Source of the DNA: Streptomyces sp. JJ38
Lineage (GTDB): Bacteria > Actinomycetota > Actinomycetes > Streptomycetales > Streptomycetaceae
DNA: 64,000 bases
Reading direction: 5' to 3'
Assembly (NCBI RefSeq): GCF_019303475.1
Contig: NZ_JABLSI010000020.1
Location: 1 to 64,000 of the forward strand
The first letter of the stretch is position 1, and the number at the start of each line of letters is the position of its first letter. The notes beneath the pieces are model-generated. The model was not told where the DNA came from. It did not search any database and saw only the letters and a list, made by a program, of their open reading frames with translations. Both the position numbers and the translations under genes were made by a program. Shown one piece after another: positions 51,688-60,795 of this stretch.

Positions 51688-52941
51688 ATGGCTGAACCGT
51701 CGAACGTTTCCACCGCCCCCGCCACGCCCGCTTCCACGGGCCGCGGGAACCGCCGGCGCATGGCGTGGTGGCCACGCCGTGGCAGGCACGGGGCACCGCC
51801 ACCCGATACCGGGGCGGGCGTCGCGGCCGAACCCGCCGCGGGCTCGCGTGCCGAAGCGGCCACCGTGCTGTGGCGGATGCGGACGACGGTGGACGAGCGC
51901 CCCGGGGCCCTCGCCGCGCTGTGCGCGGCGCTGGCGGACAGCGCCGTGGACATCCTCGCCCTGCAGACCCACCCCCTGGGCGAGTCGGCGACGGTGGACG
52001 AGTTCATGCTCCGCGCCCCGGCCGAGCTGGCGAGGGCCCGCCTGGTGGCGATGGCGTCGGCCGGCGGGGGCCGGGACACCTGGCTGGAGCGGGCGGACGC
52101 GCACGAGCTCGTCGACGTCCCGACGCGGGTGCTGTCCATCGCGACCCGGACGGCGCTGGACACCGCGGAACTACCCCTGGCCCTGCGGTCCCTGCTGGGG
52201 CGCTGCACGATCCGCTCGATCCCCGCCGTCTCCCTGACAGGCCGGCCCATGGGCGACCCGGTGCCCCCGGAAGGGGTGCTGGAGGACACGGTGCTGCGCC
52301 TGCCGGACGCCTCGGGCGGCACGATCGTGGTGGAGCGTCCCCAGCTTCCGTTCACCCCGGCCGAGTTCGCCCGGGCCCGGGCGCTGGTGCAGCTGGACAC
52401 CCGGCTGGGGCAGCGCGTCCCGCGCAGCCGGGATCTGCTGACCCTGCCGGAGGGCAACGCGATCACGGTCCGCCGTGCTGACCCGAACGACCTGGAAGAC
52501 GCCCGGGCCATGCACGACCGCTGCTCCGAAGCCACGCTGACGCTGCGCTACCACGGCCCCGTGCACGACGCCGACCGCTACCTGGCGCACCTGTTGTCGC
52601 CGCGGTTCGGCCGCACCCTGACGGCGGAGACGGCCTCGGGCCGGCTCGTCGCCCTCGGCCACCTGCTGTGGGACGGGGACGAGGCCGAGGTGGCCCTCCT
52701 CGTGGAGGACGACTGGCAGCACCGCGGCATCGGCGGCGAGTTGCTCGGCCGCCTGGTGGACATGGCGGTGGAGGCCGGGTTCGAGAACGTCTACGCCGTC
52801 ACCCGCGCCGCCAACACCGGAATGATCGCCACCATGCGCGGCCTCGGACTGCCGCTGGACTACCAGATCGAGGAGGGCACCATGGTGATCAGCGCGCCGC
52901 TGGCTCCGGTCGCCGCCGCTCCGGCTGCCGAAGGCCGCTGA
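51688..52941 (+). CDS. ACT-GNAT fusion protein
   Basis: A 417-residue protein. After a Pro/Arg-rich start, an ACT-like ligand-binding region begins about residue 58 (WRMRTTVDERPGALAALCAAL). A second region around 140-220 is not recognised. A GNAT acetyltransferase domain starts about 255 (GNAITVRRADPNDLEDARAM) with the acetyl-CoA loop DDWQHRGIGGELLGRL. This architecture suggests amino-acid-regulated protein lysine acetylation, but no target is apparent. The ATG follows AAGGA at good spacing. Its end overlaps the convergent PLP gene by 53 bp. Confidence 0.82.
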   Translation: MAEPSNVSTAPATPASTGRGNRRRMAWWPRRGRHGAPPPDTGAGVAAEPAAGSRAEAATVLWRMRTTVDERPGALAALCAALADSAVDILALQTHPLGESATVDEFMLRAPAELARARLVAMASAGGGRDTWLERADAHELVDVPTRVLSIATRTALDTAELPLALRSLLGRCTIRSIPAVSLTGRPMGDPVPPEGVLEDTVLRLPDASGGTIVVERPQLPFTPAEFARARALVQLDTRLGQRVPRSRDLLTLPEGNAITVRRADPNDLEDARAMHDRCSEATLTLRYHGPVHDADRYLAHLLSPRFGRTLTAETASGRLVALGHLLWDGDEAEVALLVEDDWQHRGIGGELLGRLVDMAVEAGFENVYAVTRAANTGMIATMRGLGLPLDYQIEEGTMVISAPLAPVAAAPAAEGR

Positions 52942-54100
52942 GGGCTTGGTCCAGGTCCCGCCACAGGTCCTCGACATCCTCCAGCCCCACGGACATCCGC
53001 AGCAGCTTCTCGCTGATGCCTCCCGCCGTGCGGTCGTTCTCGTCGACGATCCGGTGGCTGATCGACCCCGGGTGCTGGATGAGGGTGTCCACGCTGCCGA
53101 GGCTGACCGCCGGCGTGATCAGCCGCACCCCGGCGATCACCTCGTGCGGATCGTCGGCGACCTCGAAAGCCACCATGGCGCCGCCCAGCCGCGGGTAGTG
53201 CACGGCGGTGATCCTGGGGTCGGCGGCGAGCCGACGGGCCAGCTCGGCCGCGGTGGCCGACTGCGCCCTCATCCGGACCGGCAGCGTGGAGAGTCCGCGC
53301 AGCAGGAGATACCCCGCCAGCGGGTGCAGCACACCGCCGGTGGCGAACCGGATGCGGCGCAGGTCGCGGGCGAAGGCCTCGTCACAGGCCACCACGCCGC
53401 CGAGCACGTCCCCGTGGCCGCCGAGGTACTTCGTCGCGCTGTGCAGGACGAACCGGGCCCCGTGCTCCCGCGGGCGCTGGAGGACGGGGGTGGCGAAGGT
53501 GTTGTCCACGAGCAGCGGCACCTCGCCGCAGGCCCGGGCGACGGCCGCGAGGTCCACTTCGGCCAGGGTTGGGTTGGCGGGCGTCTCCACCATCACCAGG
53601 GCGGTGTCGGCGCGGATGGCGTCGGCGATCCCGTCCGGGTCCGTCCAGGTGACCTCGGTGCCCAGCAGCCCGCTGGTCAGCAGGTGGTCGCTGCAGCCGT
53701 ACAGCGGCCGCACGGCCACGACGTGTCGCAGTCCGGCCGCCGACCGGGCCAGCAGGACGGCGGTCAGCGCGGCCATGCCGCTGGCGAAGGCGACGGCGGA
53801 CTCCGTGTCCTCCAGTCTGGCCAGCGCCCGCTCGAAGCGCGCGACGGTGGGGTTGTCCAGCCGCGCGTAGACGGGCGGCCCTTGGAGCTGGGCGCCCGTC
53901 GCCGCGAACTCGTCCAGACGCAGGCCTTCGCCCCGGCTGTCGGGGCTCGGGTAGGTGGTGGACAGGTCCAGCGGAGCGGCGTGCAGGCCGAGGGCGGCGA
54001 GGTCCTCGCGCCCGGCGTGTACGGCGTGGGTGGCCAGCGCGCCCGGGAAGGGGGATGGTTCCGGGCTGCCGGGCGTACCCGTCAGAGGTGTCGTGTCCAT
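52889..54100 (-). CDS. Trans-sulfuration PLP enzyme (cystathionine/methionine gamma-lyase family)
   Basis: A 403-residue Cys/Met metabolism PLP enzyme. The PLP lysine is Lys224 in LHSATKYLGGHGD. Other landmarks are YARLDNPTVARFE, SGMAALTAVL, ETPANPTLAEVD and DNTFATPVLQRP. It may act as cystathionine gamma-synthase or lyase, or methionine gamma-lyase; the sequence does not settle it. The divergent Lrp/AsnC regulator makes control by an amino acid likely. Confidence 0.9.
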   Translation of the reverse strand: MDTTPLTGTPGSPEPSPFPGALATHAVHAGREDLAALGLHAAPLDLSTTYPSPDSRGEGLRLDEFAATGAQLQGPPVYARLDNPTVARFERALARLEDTESAVAFASGMAALTAVLLARSAAGLRHVVAVRPLYGCSDHLLTSGLLGTEVTWTDPDGIADAIRADTALVMVETPANPTLAEVDLAAVARACGEVPLLVDNTFATPVLQRPREHGARFVLHSATKYLGGHGDVLGGVVACDEAFARDLRRIRFATGGVLHPLAGYLLLRGLSTLPVRMRAQSATAAELARRLAADPRITAVHYPRLGGAMVAFEVADDPHEVIAGVRLITPAVSLGSVDTLIQHPGSISHRIVDENDRTAGGISEKLLRMSVGLEDVEDLWRDLDQALSGLRQPERRRPEPAAR

Positions 54101-54147
54101 GCATGCATGCTGAACACCTACCGGCCCGTAGTGGATGATGGCCGTGC

Positions 54148-54153
54148 TACGTT
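54148..54153 (+). promoter_or_regulatory. -10 hexamer for a probable leaderless Lrp transcript
   Basis: TACGTT lies six bases before the ATG at 54160; no ribosome binding site is present. Confidence 0.5.
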
Positions 54154-54159
54154 CGGCCG

Positions 54160-54678
54160 ATGGCCGATTCCGTCCGCCTTGATCCGGTCGATCTGGAGAT
54201 CCTGCGGCTCCTCCAGAACGATGCCCGGACGACGTACCGCGACCTCGCCGCAGCCGTGGGGCTGGCTCCCTCGACCTGTCTGGACCGGGTGACGAGGCTG
54301 CGCCGCAGCGGGGTCATCCTCGGGCACGAGCTCCGGCTGGACCCGGCGAAGCTCGGCCGCTCGCTGGAGGCGCTGCTGCTCGTGCAGGTGAGGCCGCACC
54401 GCCGGGAGCTGATCGGGCCGTTCGTCGAACGGGTCCGGGCGCTGCCCGAGTCCCGGTCCCTGTTCCATCTGACCGGCCCGGACGACTACCTCGTGCACGT
54501 GGCCGTCACCGGAACCGCCGACCTCCAGCGGCTCGTGCTGGACGAGTTCACCGCCCGCAAGGAGGTCGCCCGCGTGGAGACGCGCCTGATCTTCCAGCAC
54601 TGGTCGTGCGGGCCCCTGCTGCCGCCGGAAGAGCCGGGCGGCGGCAGCGGGCAGCAGCCACCCGGGCCGAAGGCCTGA
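54160..54678 (+). CDS. Lrp/AsnC-family regulator
   Basis: A 172-residue regulator. The helix-turn-helix is DLEILRLLQNDARTTYRDLA and VGLAPSTCLDRVTRLRRSGVI (split), and the C-terminal RAM domain includes LLLVQVRPHRRELIGPF and FHLTGPDDYLVHVAV. A Pro/Gly-rich tail of about 20 residues follows. It is divergent from the trans-sulfuration enzyme, the usual target for such a pair. The start appears leaderless. Confidence 0.93.
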   Translation: MADSVRLDPVDLEILRLLQNDARTTYRDLAAAVGLAPSTCLDRVTRLRRSGVILGHELRLDPAKLGRSLEALLLVQVRPHRRELIGPFVERVRALPESRSLFHLTGPDDYLVHVAVTGTADLQRLVLDEFTARKEVARVETRLIFQHWSCGPLLPPEEPGGGSGQQPPGPKA

Positions 54679-54725
54679 GCACAACTCCCGTGACGTGTGC
54701 GATCTTCCGTATGAGGATGAACCCC

Positions 54726-56420
54726 ATGTCCGAGACCACGCAGGCACCTCCGCTCCCCCGACAGCTCGCCGACGGCTTCGTCGACTCCCTTGTCCGTCTC
54801 GACCCCGTGCTCGGCACCGAGCTGGGCGTCCCCGGGACCGACGCGCTGCTGCCCGACCTCTCGCCCGACGGCCGGCGGGCCCTGGCCGACCTCCACCGTT
54901 CGACGCTCGCGGAGCTCGCCCCCTCCGCCGCGCGGCCCGAGGCCGCCGACCCGCTGGAGCAGCGCTGTGCCCGCCTGCTCCGGGAGCGCCTGGAGGCGCA
55001 CCTCGCCGTCCACGACGCGGGCGAGCACCTGCGGGCGATCAACAACCTGTCCTCGCCGGTGCACGAGATGCGCATGGCGTTCACGATGATGCCCACGGAG
55101 ACCAGCGAGCACTGGGCGACCGTGGCCCAGCGGCTGAGGGGTGTCCCGCAGGCGGTGGCGGGCTACCGGCAGACGCTGGCGGCCGGGCTGGACAAGGGGC
55201 TGCACGGCGGGCCCCGGCAGGCCGAGACGGTCATCGGCCAGCTCGCCCAGTGGGCCGGCTCGCCCGGTTCCGGCGGCTGGTTCGGGGACTTCACGGCCGG
55301 CGCCCCGGAGACGCTGCGCGCCGAGCTGGACACGGCGGCGCAGAGGGCCGCGACGGCCGTGGACGAGCTGCGGAGCTGGCTGAAGGACGTCTACGCCCCC
55401 GCGATCGCGGAGGCGCCGGACACGGTCGGCCGGGAGCGCTACGCCCGTTGGGTGCGGTACTGGAACGGTGCCGATCTGGACCTGGAGGAGGCCTACGCCT
55501 ACGGCTGGTCCGAGTTCCACCGGCTGGCCGCCGAGATGCGGCGGGAGGCCGCGCGCATCCTCCCGGACGCCTCCGACCCGTGGGCGGTGATGCGTCACCT
55601 ACGCGACCACGGACAGGTCGTCGAGGGCGTGGAGACGACCCGGGCGTGGCTGCAGGAACTCATGGACGAGGCCATCTCGGCCCTGGACGGCGCCCACTTC
55701 GATCTGGCCGGGCCCGTCCGCCGGGTGGAGTCCATGATCGCTCCCCCGGGCGGCGCCGCTGCCCCGTACTACACGACGCCCTCGCTCGACTTCTCCCGTC
55801 CGGGCCGCACCTGGCTGCCCACCATGGGCAACGAGCGGTTCCCCGTGTACGACCTCGTCACCACCTGGTACCACGAGGGTGTGCCCGGACACCATCTGCA
55901 GCTCGCGCAGTGGGTGTACAAGGCGGACAGCCTCTCCCGCTACCAGACGACGGTGGGCATGGTCAGTGCCAACGCGGAGGGCTGGGCGCTGTACGCCGAG
56001 CGGCTCATGGACGAGCTGGGCTTCCTGTCCGACCCCGAACGCCGGATCGGCTATCTGGACGCCCAGATGATGCGGTCGATCCGGGTGATCGTCGACATCG
56101 GGATGCATCTGGGTCTGCGCATCCCGCAGGACTCCCCCTTCCGCCCCGGTGAGCGGTGGACCCCCCGGCTGGCGCACGAGTTCTTCGGCCGGCACTCCGG
56201 GCAGGACGCGGACACCGTGGAGAGCGAGGTCGTGCGCTACCTCGGCATGCCGGGGCAGGCCATCGGCTACAAGCTGGGCGAGCGCGTGTGGCTGCGGGGC
56301 CGGGAGGCCGCCCGCGCGCGGCACGGGGCGGCCTTCGACGCCAAGCGCTGGCACATGGAGGCACTCTCCCAGGGTTCGCTGGGGCTGGACGACCTGGCGT
56401 TGGAGCTGGCCGTGCTGTGA
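54726..56420 (+). CDS. DUF885 metallopeptidase-like protein
   Basis: A 564-residue DUF885 protein, a family with a zinc-peptidase fold (gluzincin-like). The HExxx motif is TTWYHEGVPGHHLQLAQ, and the downstream region EGWALYAERLMDELG holds the third ligand. YLGMPGQAIGYKLGERVW is a C-terminal signature. It has no signal peptide. The ATG at 54726 has GAGG nine bases upstream. It is convergent with sbcC. Confidence 0.88.
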   Translation: MSETTQAPPLPRQLADGFVDSLVRLDPVLGTELGVPGTDALLPDLSPDGRRALADLHRSTLAELAPSAARPEAADPLEQRCARLLRERLEAHLAVHDAGEHLRAINNLSSPVHEMRMAFTMMPTETSEHWATVAQRLRGVPQAVAGYRQTLAAGLDKGLHGGPRQAETVIGQLAQWAGSPGSGGWFGDFTAGAPETLRAELDTAAQRAATAVDELRSWLKDVYAPAIAEAPDTVGRERYARWVRYWNGADLDLEEAYAYGWSEFHRLAAEMRREAARILPDASDPWAVMRHLRDHGQVVEGVETTRAWLQELMDEAISALDGAHFDLAGPVRRVESMIAPPGGAAAPYYTTPSLDFSRPGRTWLPTMGNERFPVYDLVTTWYHEGVPGHHLQLAQWVYKADSLSRYQTTVGMVSANAEGWALYAERLMDELGFLSDPERRIGYLDAQMMRSIRVIVDIGMHLGLRIPQDSPFRPGERWTPRLAHEFFGRHSGQDADTVESEVVRYLGMPGQAIGYKLGERVWLRGREAARARHGAAFDAKRWHMEALSQGSLGLDDLALELAVL

Positions 56421-56450
56421 CCCGTCTCCGGGAGCCCCGGGCCGATCGAA

Positions 56451-56483
56451 GCCGGCGCTCCGGCCTCAGGCCGGAGCGCCGGC
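56451..56483. terminator. Bidirectional terminator overlapping the sbcC stop
   Basis: Arms 56451-56466 and 56468-56483 are perfectly complementary; the physical loop is about five bases. The sbcC stop codon (56466-56468) lies at the tip. Confidence 0.8.
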
Positions 56484-59400
56484 GCCCTCCACGTGGTGCC
56501 GGACGGCCGAGCCCGCCCGGCGCTTGACGACCTCCAGCTGGGCCGGGATACGCAGGCGCAGATCGGCGACGTGGCTGACGATGCCCACGCAGCGGTCCCG
56601 TTCGCGCAGCGAGTCCAGAACCTCCAGCACCTCGTCCAGCGTCTGTTCGTCCAGGCTGCCGAAGCCCTCGTCGATGAAGAGCGTGTCCAGCCGGGTGCCG
56701 CCCGCCTCGTCGCCCACCACGTCGGCGAGGCCCAGCGCCAGGGCGAGCGAGGCGAAGAACGTCTCGCCGCCGGAGAGGCTCGCCGTGTCGCGCTCCCGCC
56801 CTGTCCACGCGTCGACCACGTGCAGGCCCAGGCCGGACCTGGCTCCGCGGCCCGCCCGGTCGTCGGAGTGCAGCAGGGTGTACCGCCCACCGGACATCCG
56901 CTGCAGCCGGGTACTGGCGGCCGCGGCGACCTGTTCCAGCCGTGCCGCCAGCACATACGTCTCCAGCCGCATCTTGCGCTCGTTCTCCGCCGAGGTGCCG
57001 GCCGCCAGGTGGGCGAGTCGGGTGACGCGGTCGTGTTCGGCCCGTCGCGGCCCGACGGCCCGCACGGCCTCGGCGGCCCGCGCCGAGAGCCGGTCCAGCG
57101 CGGCGAGCCGGGAGTGGGCCGCCGCTGCCGCCGCGTCGGCGGCCCGGCGCAGCTCGGCCGCCTTCCCCGCCTGCTGCCGCGCGGCCTCCACGTCCACGGC
57201 CGGGCGTTCGGCCGCCGCGCTGATGCCGGCGTCGGCCAGCTCGGCGGCCAGGGCGGCCTCCTCCGTCTGCCAGTCGTCCAGCCGTCGCTGCAACTCCCTC
57301 ACCCGCGCCGGGTCCAGCACGGCGTCGGCCGCGTCCCGCGGGGTGTCGAAAGCGGCCCGCCAGACGGCATCGGCCTCCGCCGCGTCGGCCTGCTTGAGAT
57401 GCCGGGCGGCGGCCTCCGCGCGGCGGGCGGCCTCGGCCGCCGCCGCCAGCTCCCCCGCGAGACGGCGCAGGCGCTCGGCGCGGGCGGCGACGTCGGCGTC
57501 CTCCCCCCGCGCCTGGTTCAGCTCCGCCCGCTGGACCGCCAGTTCGCGCTGGAGCGCCTCCCGGCGCGAGGTGCGGGCCGCGGTGCGCCGCCCCGCCTCG
57601 TGGCGTTCGGCCAGGCGGCGCTCGTGCTCCCGCTCGGCCTGGGCGAGTCGCTCGCGGTGCGTGTGCGCGCCGGCGGCCTCCCGCCGTGCGGCGGCGAGGT
57701 CGGCCTCCAGGCCCGACACGAGCCGTGCGCAGTCGTCCACGGTGTCCTGAGCGGCCTCCGCCCGCGCGGCCTCCCATGCCTCGCGCACCGCGTCCAGGGC
57801 GCGCTCGGCCGCCTCCCGGCGGGTGTCGGCTTCCTGGTAGCCCGTCAGTGCCGCGTCCTCGGCGGCGGCGTCCACCTGACCCTCGATCGGCCGCGCGGGG
57901 TCCGGGTGCCGCTCGGAGCCGCAGACGGCACAGGGCGCCCCCGGCCGCAGCCCGGCAGCGAGCTCGGCCGCGATCCCGGCGAGCCGGCGCTCCCTGAGGT
58001 CGAGCCAGGTCTCGCGGGCGGCCGCCGAGCGGTCGGCGGCCCGGCGTGCCGCCTCCGTGGCCTCGGCCAGCTGGACGACGAGCCGGTCCCGGGCCTGGGC
58101 GGCGGCGAGCCGGCGGCGGGCGGGGTCGAGGCGGCCCGCGAGCTGTTCGGCCCGGGTGGCCGCCGCCTGCGCCGCGTCGACACGGCCCCGGTGAGCGGCC
58201 TGTTCGGCGGGCCAGCCGCTCAGCCACTCGTCCGCCTCGCGCAGCACCGCCTCGTCGTCCGCGGCGTCGCGCTCCAGGGCGGCCAGCTCGCGGTCCAGGG
58301 CTCCGGCGCGGGCTTCCGCGCGGCGGGCCGCGTCCAGCGCCCCCAGTTCCTGGGAGGTCTGCCGCTCCGCCTCGGTGAGCCGCTCGACCGGGGCCTGGGC
58401 GAGGTGGCCGGGCAGGGCGGCCCGCGCCTGCGCCTCCGCGGCGGCGGCCTCGTGGTGCTCGGCCTCGGCCGAGCGGCGGGCGGTGAGTGCGGGGACGACG
58501 GTCTCGGCGGCCCGGGCGCGCTCCAGGCGCCGACGCAGGGCGGCGCGTTCGAAGGCCCGGGCCTTGAGGTCCTCGGCCCGCTGGGTCGCCTGCCGGTGCC
58601 GGTGCTGGAGCCGGGCCAGCTCCTCGGCGGCCGCCAGCCGCTCCAGGGCGGCCGAGTGGTGTTCCTCGGCGGCCCGGACGGCCAGCACGGTGCTGGTGAC
58701 GCGTTCGCGTGCGGTGGTGCGGGCCAGGGCGGCGAAGGTGAGGACGGCGTCGGTCAGCCCGGCGTCCCCCGGCGAGAGTTCGGGCAGGGCGGCGTCGGTG
58801 CCGCTCTCCTCCGCGGCCTGCTGCATGCGGTGGGCGAGGGCGAGCAGCGCCTCGTCCGCCTCGCGCAGCCGCTGCTGGGCGGCCGTCCGACGCTCGGCGA
58901 GGTGTGCTTCGACGGCGCGGAACCGGCCGGTGTCGAACAGTCGCCCGAGCAGGGCGGCGCGTTCGTCGGAGCGGGCGCGCAGGAAGTGCGCGAAGTCGCC
59001 CTGGGGCAGGAGCACGACCTGGCAGAACTGCTCGCGGCTCATGCCGATCAGCTCGCCGACCTCCCGGCCGATCTCCTGGTGGGAACGGCTGAGGGGCCGC
59101 CACTCACCGGTGGTGGGATCGTGCTCGTGCAGCAGGGAGCGTGCCTTGTCCGTCGTGTAGCCGTGGCCGCGCTGCTTGGGCCGGCGGTGTTCGGGGCGGC
59201 GGGCGAGCCGCAGTCGCCGCTCCCCGACGGTGAAGTCCAGGGAGACCTCGGTGGGAACGGCCTCGGGGGCGTGGCTGCTGCGCAGGCCGGTGTGCCCCTG
59301 ACTCTGGCGGGCCCCGGGGACGCCGCCGTACAGGGCGTAGCAGACGGCGTCCAGGACCGAGGTCTTGCCCGCGCCCGTGGCGCCGTGCAGGAGGAACAGC

Positions 59401-59486
59401 CCGGCCCCGGACAGGGCGTCGAAGTCGACGACCTGGGTACCGGCGAACGGGCCGAAGGCGGTGACGGTGAGCCGGTGCAGCCTCAA
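56466..59486 (-). CDS. sbcC: Nuclease SbcCD, ATPase subunit SbcC
   Basis: A 1006-residue SMC/Rad50-type ATPase that, with SbcD, cleaves DNA hairpins and ends. The Walker A is GATGAGKTS near residue 36, the signature motif SLSGGETFFASLALALGL and Walker B TLFIDEGFGSLD are at the C-terminus. The middle is a long Ala/Glu/Arg-rich coiled coil interrupted by the zinc hook Cys519-Ala-Val-Cys522. The start is a TTG overlapping the sbcD stop (TTGA), beginning RLHRLTVTAFGPFAG. Confidence 0.93.
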   Translation of the reverse strand: MRLHRLTVTAFGPFAGTQVVDFDALSGAGLFLLHGATGAGKTSVLDAVCYALYGGVPGARQSQGHTGLRSSHAPEAVPTEVSLDFTVGERRLRLARRPEHRRPKQRGHGYTTDKARSLLHEHDPTTGEWRPLSRSHQEIGREVGELIGMSREQFCQVVLLPQGDFAHFLRARSDERAALLGRLFDTGRFRAVEAHLAERRTAAQQRLREADEALLALAHRMQQAAEESGTDAALPELSPGDAGLTDAVLTFAALARTTARERVTSTVLAVRAAEEHHSAALERLAAAEELARLQHRHRQATQRAEDLKARAFERAALRRRLERARAAETVVPALTARRSAEAEHHEAAAAEAQARAALPGHLAQAPVERLTEAERQTSQELGALDAARRAEARAGALDRELAALERDAADDEAVLREADEWLSGWPAEQAAHRGRVDAAQAAATRAEQLAGRLDPARRRLAAAQARDRLVVQLAEATEAARRAADRSAAARETWLDLRERRLAGIAAELAAGLRPGAPCAVCGSERHPDPARPIEGQVDAAAEDAALTGYQEADTRREAAERALDAVREAWEAARAEAAQDTVDDCARLVSGLEADLAAARREAAGAHTHRERLAQAEREHERRLAERHEAGRRTAARTSRREALQRELAVQRAELNQARGEDADVAARAERLRRLAGELAAAAEAARRAEAAARHLKQADAAEADAVWRAAFDTPRDAADAVLDPARVRELQRRLDDWQTEEAALAAELADAGISAAAERPAVDVEAARQQAGKAAELRRAADAAAAAAHSRLAALDRLSARAAEAVRAVGPRRAEHDRVTRLAHLAAGTSAENERKMRLETYVLAARLEQVAAAASTRLQRMSGGRYTLLHSDDRAGRGARSGLGLHVVDAWTGRERDTASLSGGETFFASLALALGLADVVGDEAGGTRLDTLFIDEGFGSLDEQTLDEVLEVLDSLRERDRCVGIVSHVADLRLRIPAQLEVVKRRAGSAVRHHVEGAGAPA

Positions 59487-60655
59487 CGGGTCGGGTCCTT
59501 CTCGTTCTCGGCGTCGGTGACGCGGACGCGGTCGAACGCGCCGCGCAGGACGGCGCGTTCCCGCGCGTCGGGGCCGCGCCCGGCCCGGACGTGGGCGACG
59601 AAGTCCTCGGCGATCTGCTGGTCGCTGCGGCCGCGCAGCCGCCCGGCGTAGCTGCGCCGCTGTTCCTCCTCCCGCCCGTCCGGGTCGAAGACGAGGCTCA
59701 GGACGTGCGGGAAACGCTCGGCGAGGCGGGCCATGGGCTCGTCCGGGCGGACCGGGTCGGTGAGGGTGGCCTCCACCCAGGCCCCGGTGTGCGGTTCCAG
59801 GGCCTCGTCGGCGAGCAGGTCGTCCAGACGCCCGCGGAGGCGGGCGAGCGGCCGGGGGACGGGGCAGTCCACGCGCTCGCCCCGCACCCGGCCCGCGGCG
59901 TCGAGGTCGATCAGCCACATCGACTTGCGGTGGCCGGCCTCGGAGAAGGAGTAGGCGAGCGGGGAGCCGGAGTAGCGCAGCCGCTCGCCGAGCGTCTGGC
60001 AGCCGTGCAGGTGCCCGAGGGCGACGTAGTCGACGCCGTCGAACACCGTGGCGGGCACGGCCGCGGCCCCGCCGACGGTGATGTCCCGCTCGCTGTCACA
60101 GCCCTGGCCGCCGGTGACGAAGGCGTGGGCCAGCACGACCGAGCGGGTGCCGGCGGGGCGCGCGGCGAGGTCGGCGCGGACCCGGTCCATGGCGGCACCG
60201 AGGACGGCGGCGTGGGCCGTACGCTCGGCCCCCAGCTCACCGCGGACGAGGGCCGGTTCCAGGTAGGGCAGGCCGTAGAAGGCCACCGGGCCGTGCGCGT
60301 CGGAGAGGACGACCGGGGACGCGCACCCGGCCACGTCGGTCCGCAGGTGGATGCCGGCCCGCGCGAGCAGCCCGGCGCCCACCCCGAGGCGCCGCGCGGA
60401 GTCGTGGTTGCCGGAGATCATGACGGTGGGCACGCCGAGGGCGGCCAGCCGGTTGAGGGCGTCGTCGAACAGCGCCACGGCGTTGAGCGGCGGCACCGCC
60501 CGGTCGTAGACGTCCCCGGCGACCAGGACGGCGTCGACGTCCCGTTCGCGCACGGTGGCCACCAGGTGGTCGATGAAGGCCGACTGGGCCTCCAGCAGGC
60601 TGACCCGGTGCAGGCCGCGGCCCAGGTGCCAGTCCGAGGTGTGCAGCAGACGCAT
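59483..60655 (-). CDS. sbcD: Nuclease SbcCD, nuclease subunit SbcD
   Basis: A 390-residue Mre11-type phosphoesterase. The metal-site motifs are HTSDWHLGR, VAGDVYDRA, ISGNHDS, LAHAF and VALGHLHG. A C-terminal helical cap binds SbcC. It precedes sbcC with overlap. The ATG at 60655 is used, with a TAGGGT hexamer eight bases upstream that suggests a leaderless transcript; a GTG at 60661 is an alternative. Confidence 0.93.
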   Translation of the reverse strand: MRLLHTSDWHLGRGLHRVSLLEAQSAFIDHLVATVRERDVDAVLVAGDVYDRAVPPLNAVALFDDALNRLAALGVPTVMISGNHDSARRLGVGAGLLARAGIHLRTDVAGCASPVVLSDAHGPVAFYGLPYLEPALVRGELGAERTAHAAVLGAAMDRVRADLAARPAGTRSVVLAHAFVTGGQGCDSERDITVGGAAAVPATVFDGVDYVALGHLHGCQTLGERLRYSGSPLAYSFSEAGHRKSMWLIDLDAAGRVRGERVDCPVPRPLARLRGRLDDLLADEALEPHTGAWVEATLTDPVRPDEPMARLAERFPHVLSLVFDPDGREEEQRRSYAGRLRGRSDQQIAEDFVAHVRAGRGPDARERAVLRGAFDRVRVTDAENEKDPTR

Positions 60656-60663
60656 GGGCACCG

Positions 60664-60669
60664 ACCCTA
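60664..60669 (-). promoter_or_regulatory. -10 hexamer of sbcD
   Basis: On the minus strand TAGGGT lies eight bases before the sbcD ATG at 60655. Confidence 0.4.
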
Positions 60670-60757
60670 AGCCCCGGCGCTGACAGCCGGTCCCGGGCCG
60701 GTACGGGCGGCGCCCCCGGGCGGGGCCGGACTGGTCCACGGGCCACGCTCCCGGCGG

Positions 60758-60795
60758 GCGGTGTCAGCCGTCGTGAGAGCGGTGTCAGCCGTCGT
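60758..60795. repeat. Tandem duplication at the YigZ gene end
   Basis: Two 17-bp copies (60758-60774 and 60779-60795) with a 21-bp period; the right-hand copy covers the YigZ stop codon and the left repeats it downstream. Confidence 0.7.

Noticed and set aside
54105..54116. ATGCATGCATGC run as a regulatory repeat
   Set aside because: Too short and it overlaps the start codon region of the trans-sulfuration gene; no second copy found.
56493..59651. 1052-codon plus-strand frame opposite sbcC
   Set aside because: Antisense shadow of the Ala/Glu/Arg-rich coiled coil; no domains.
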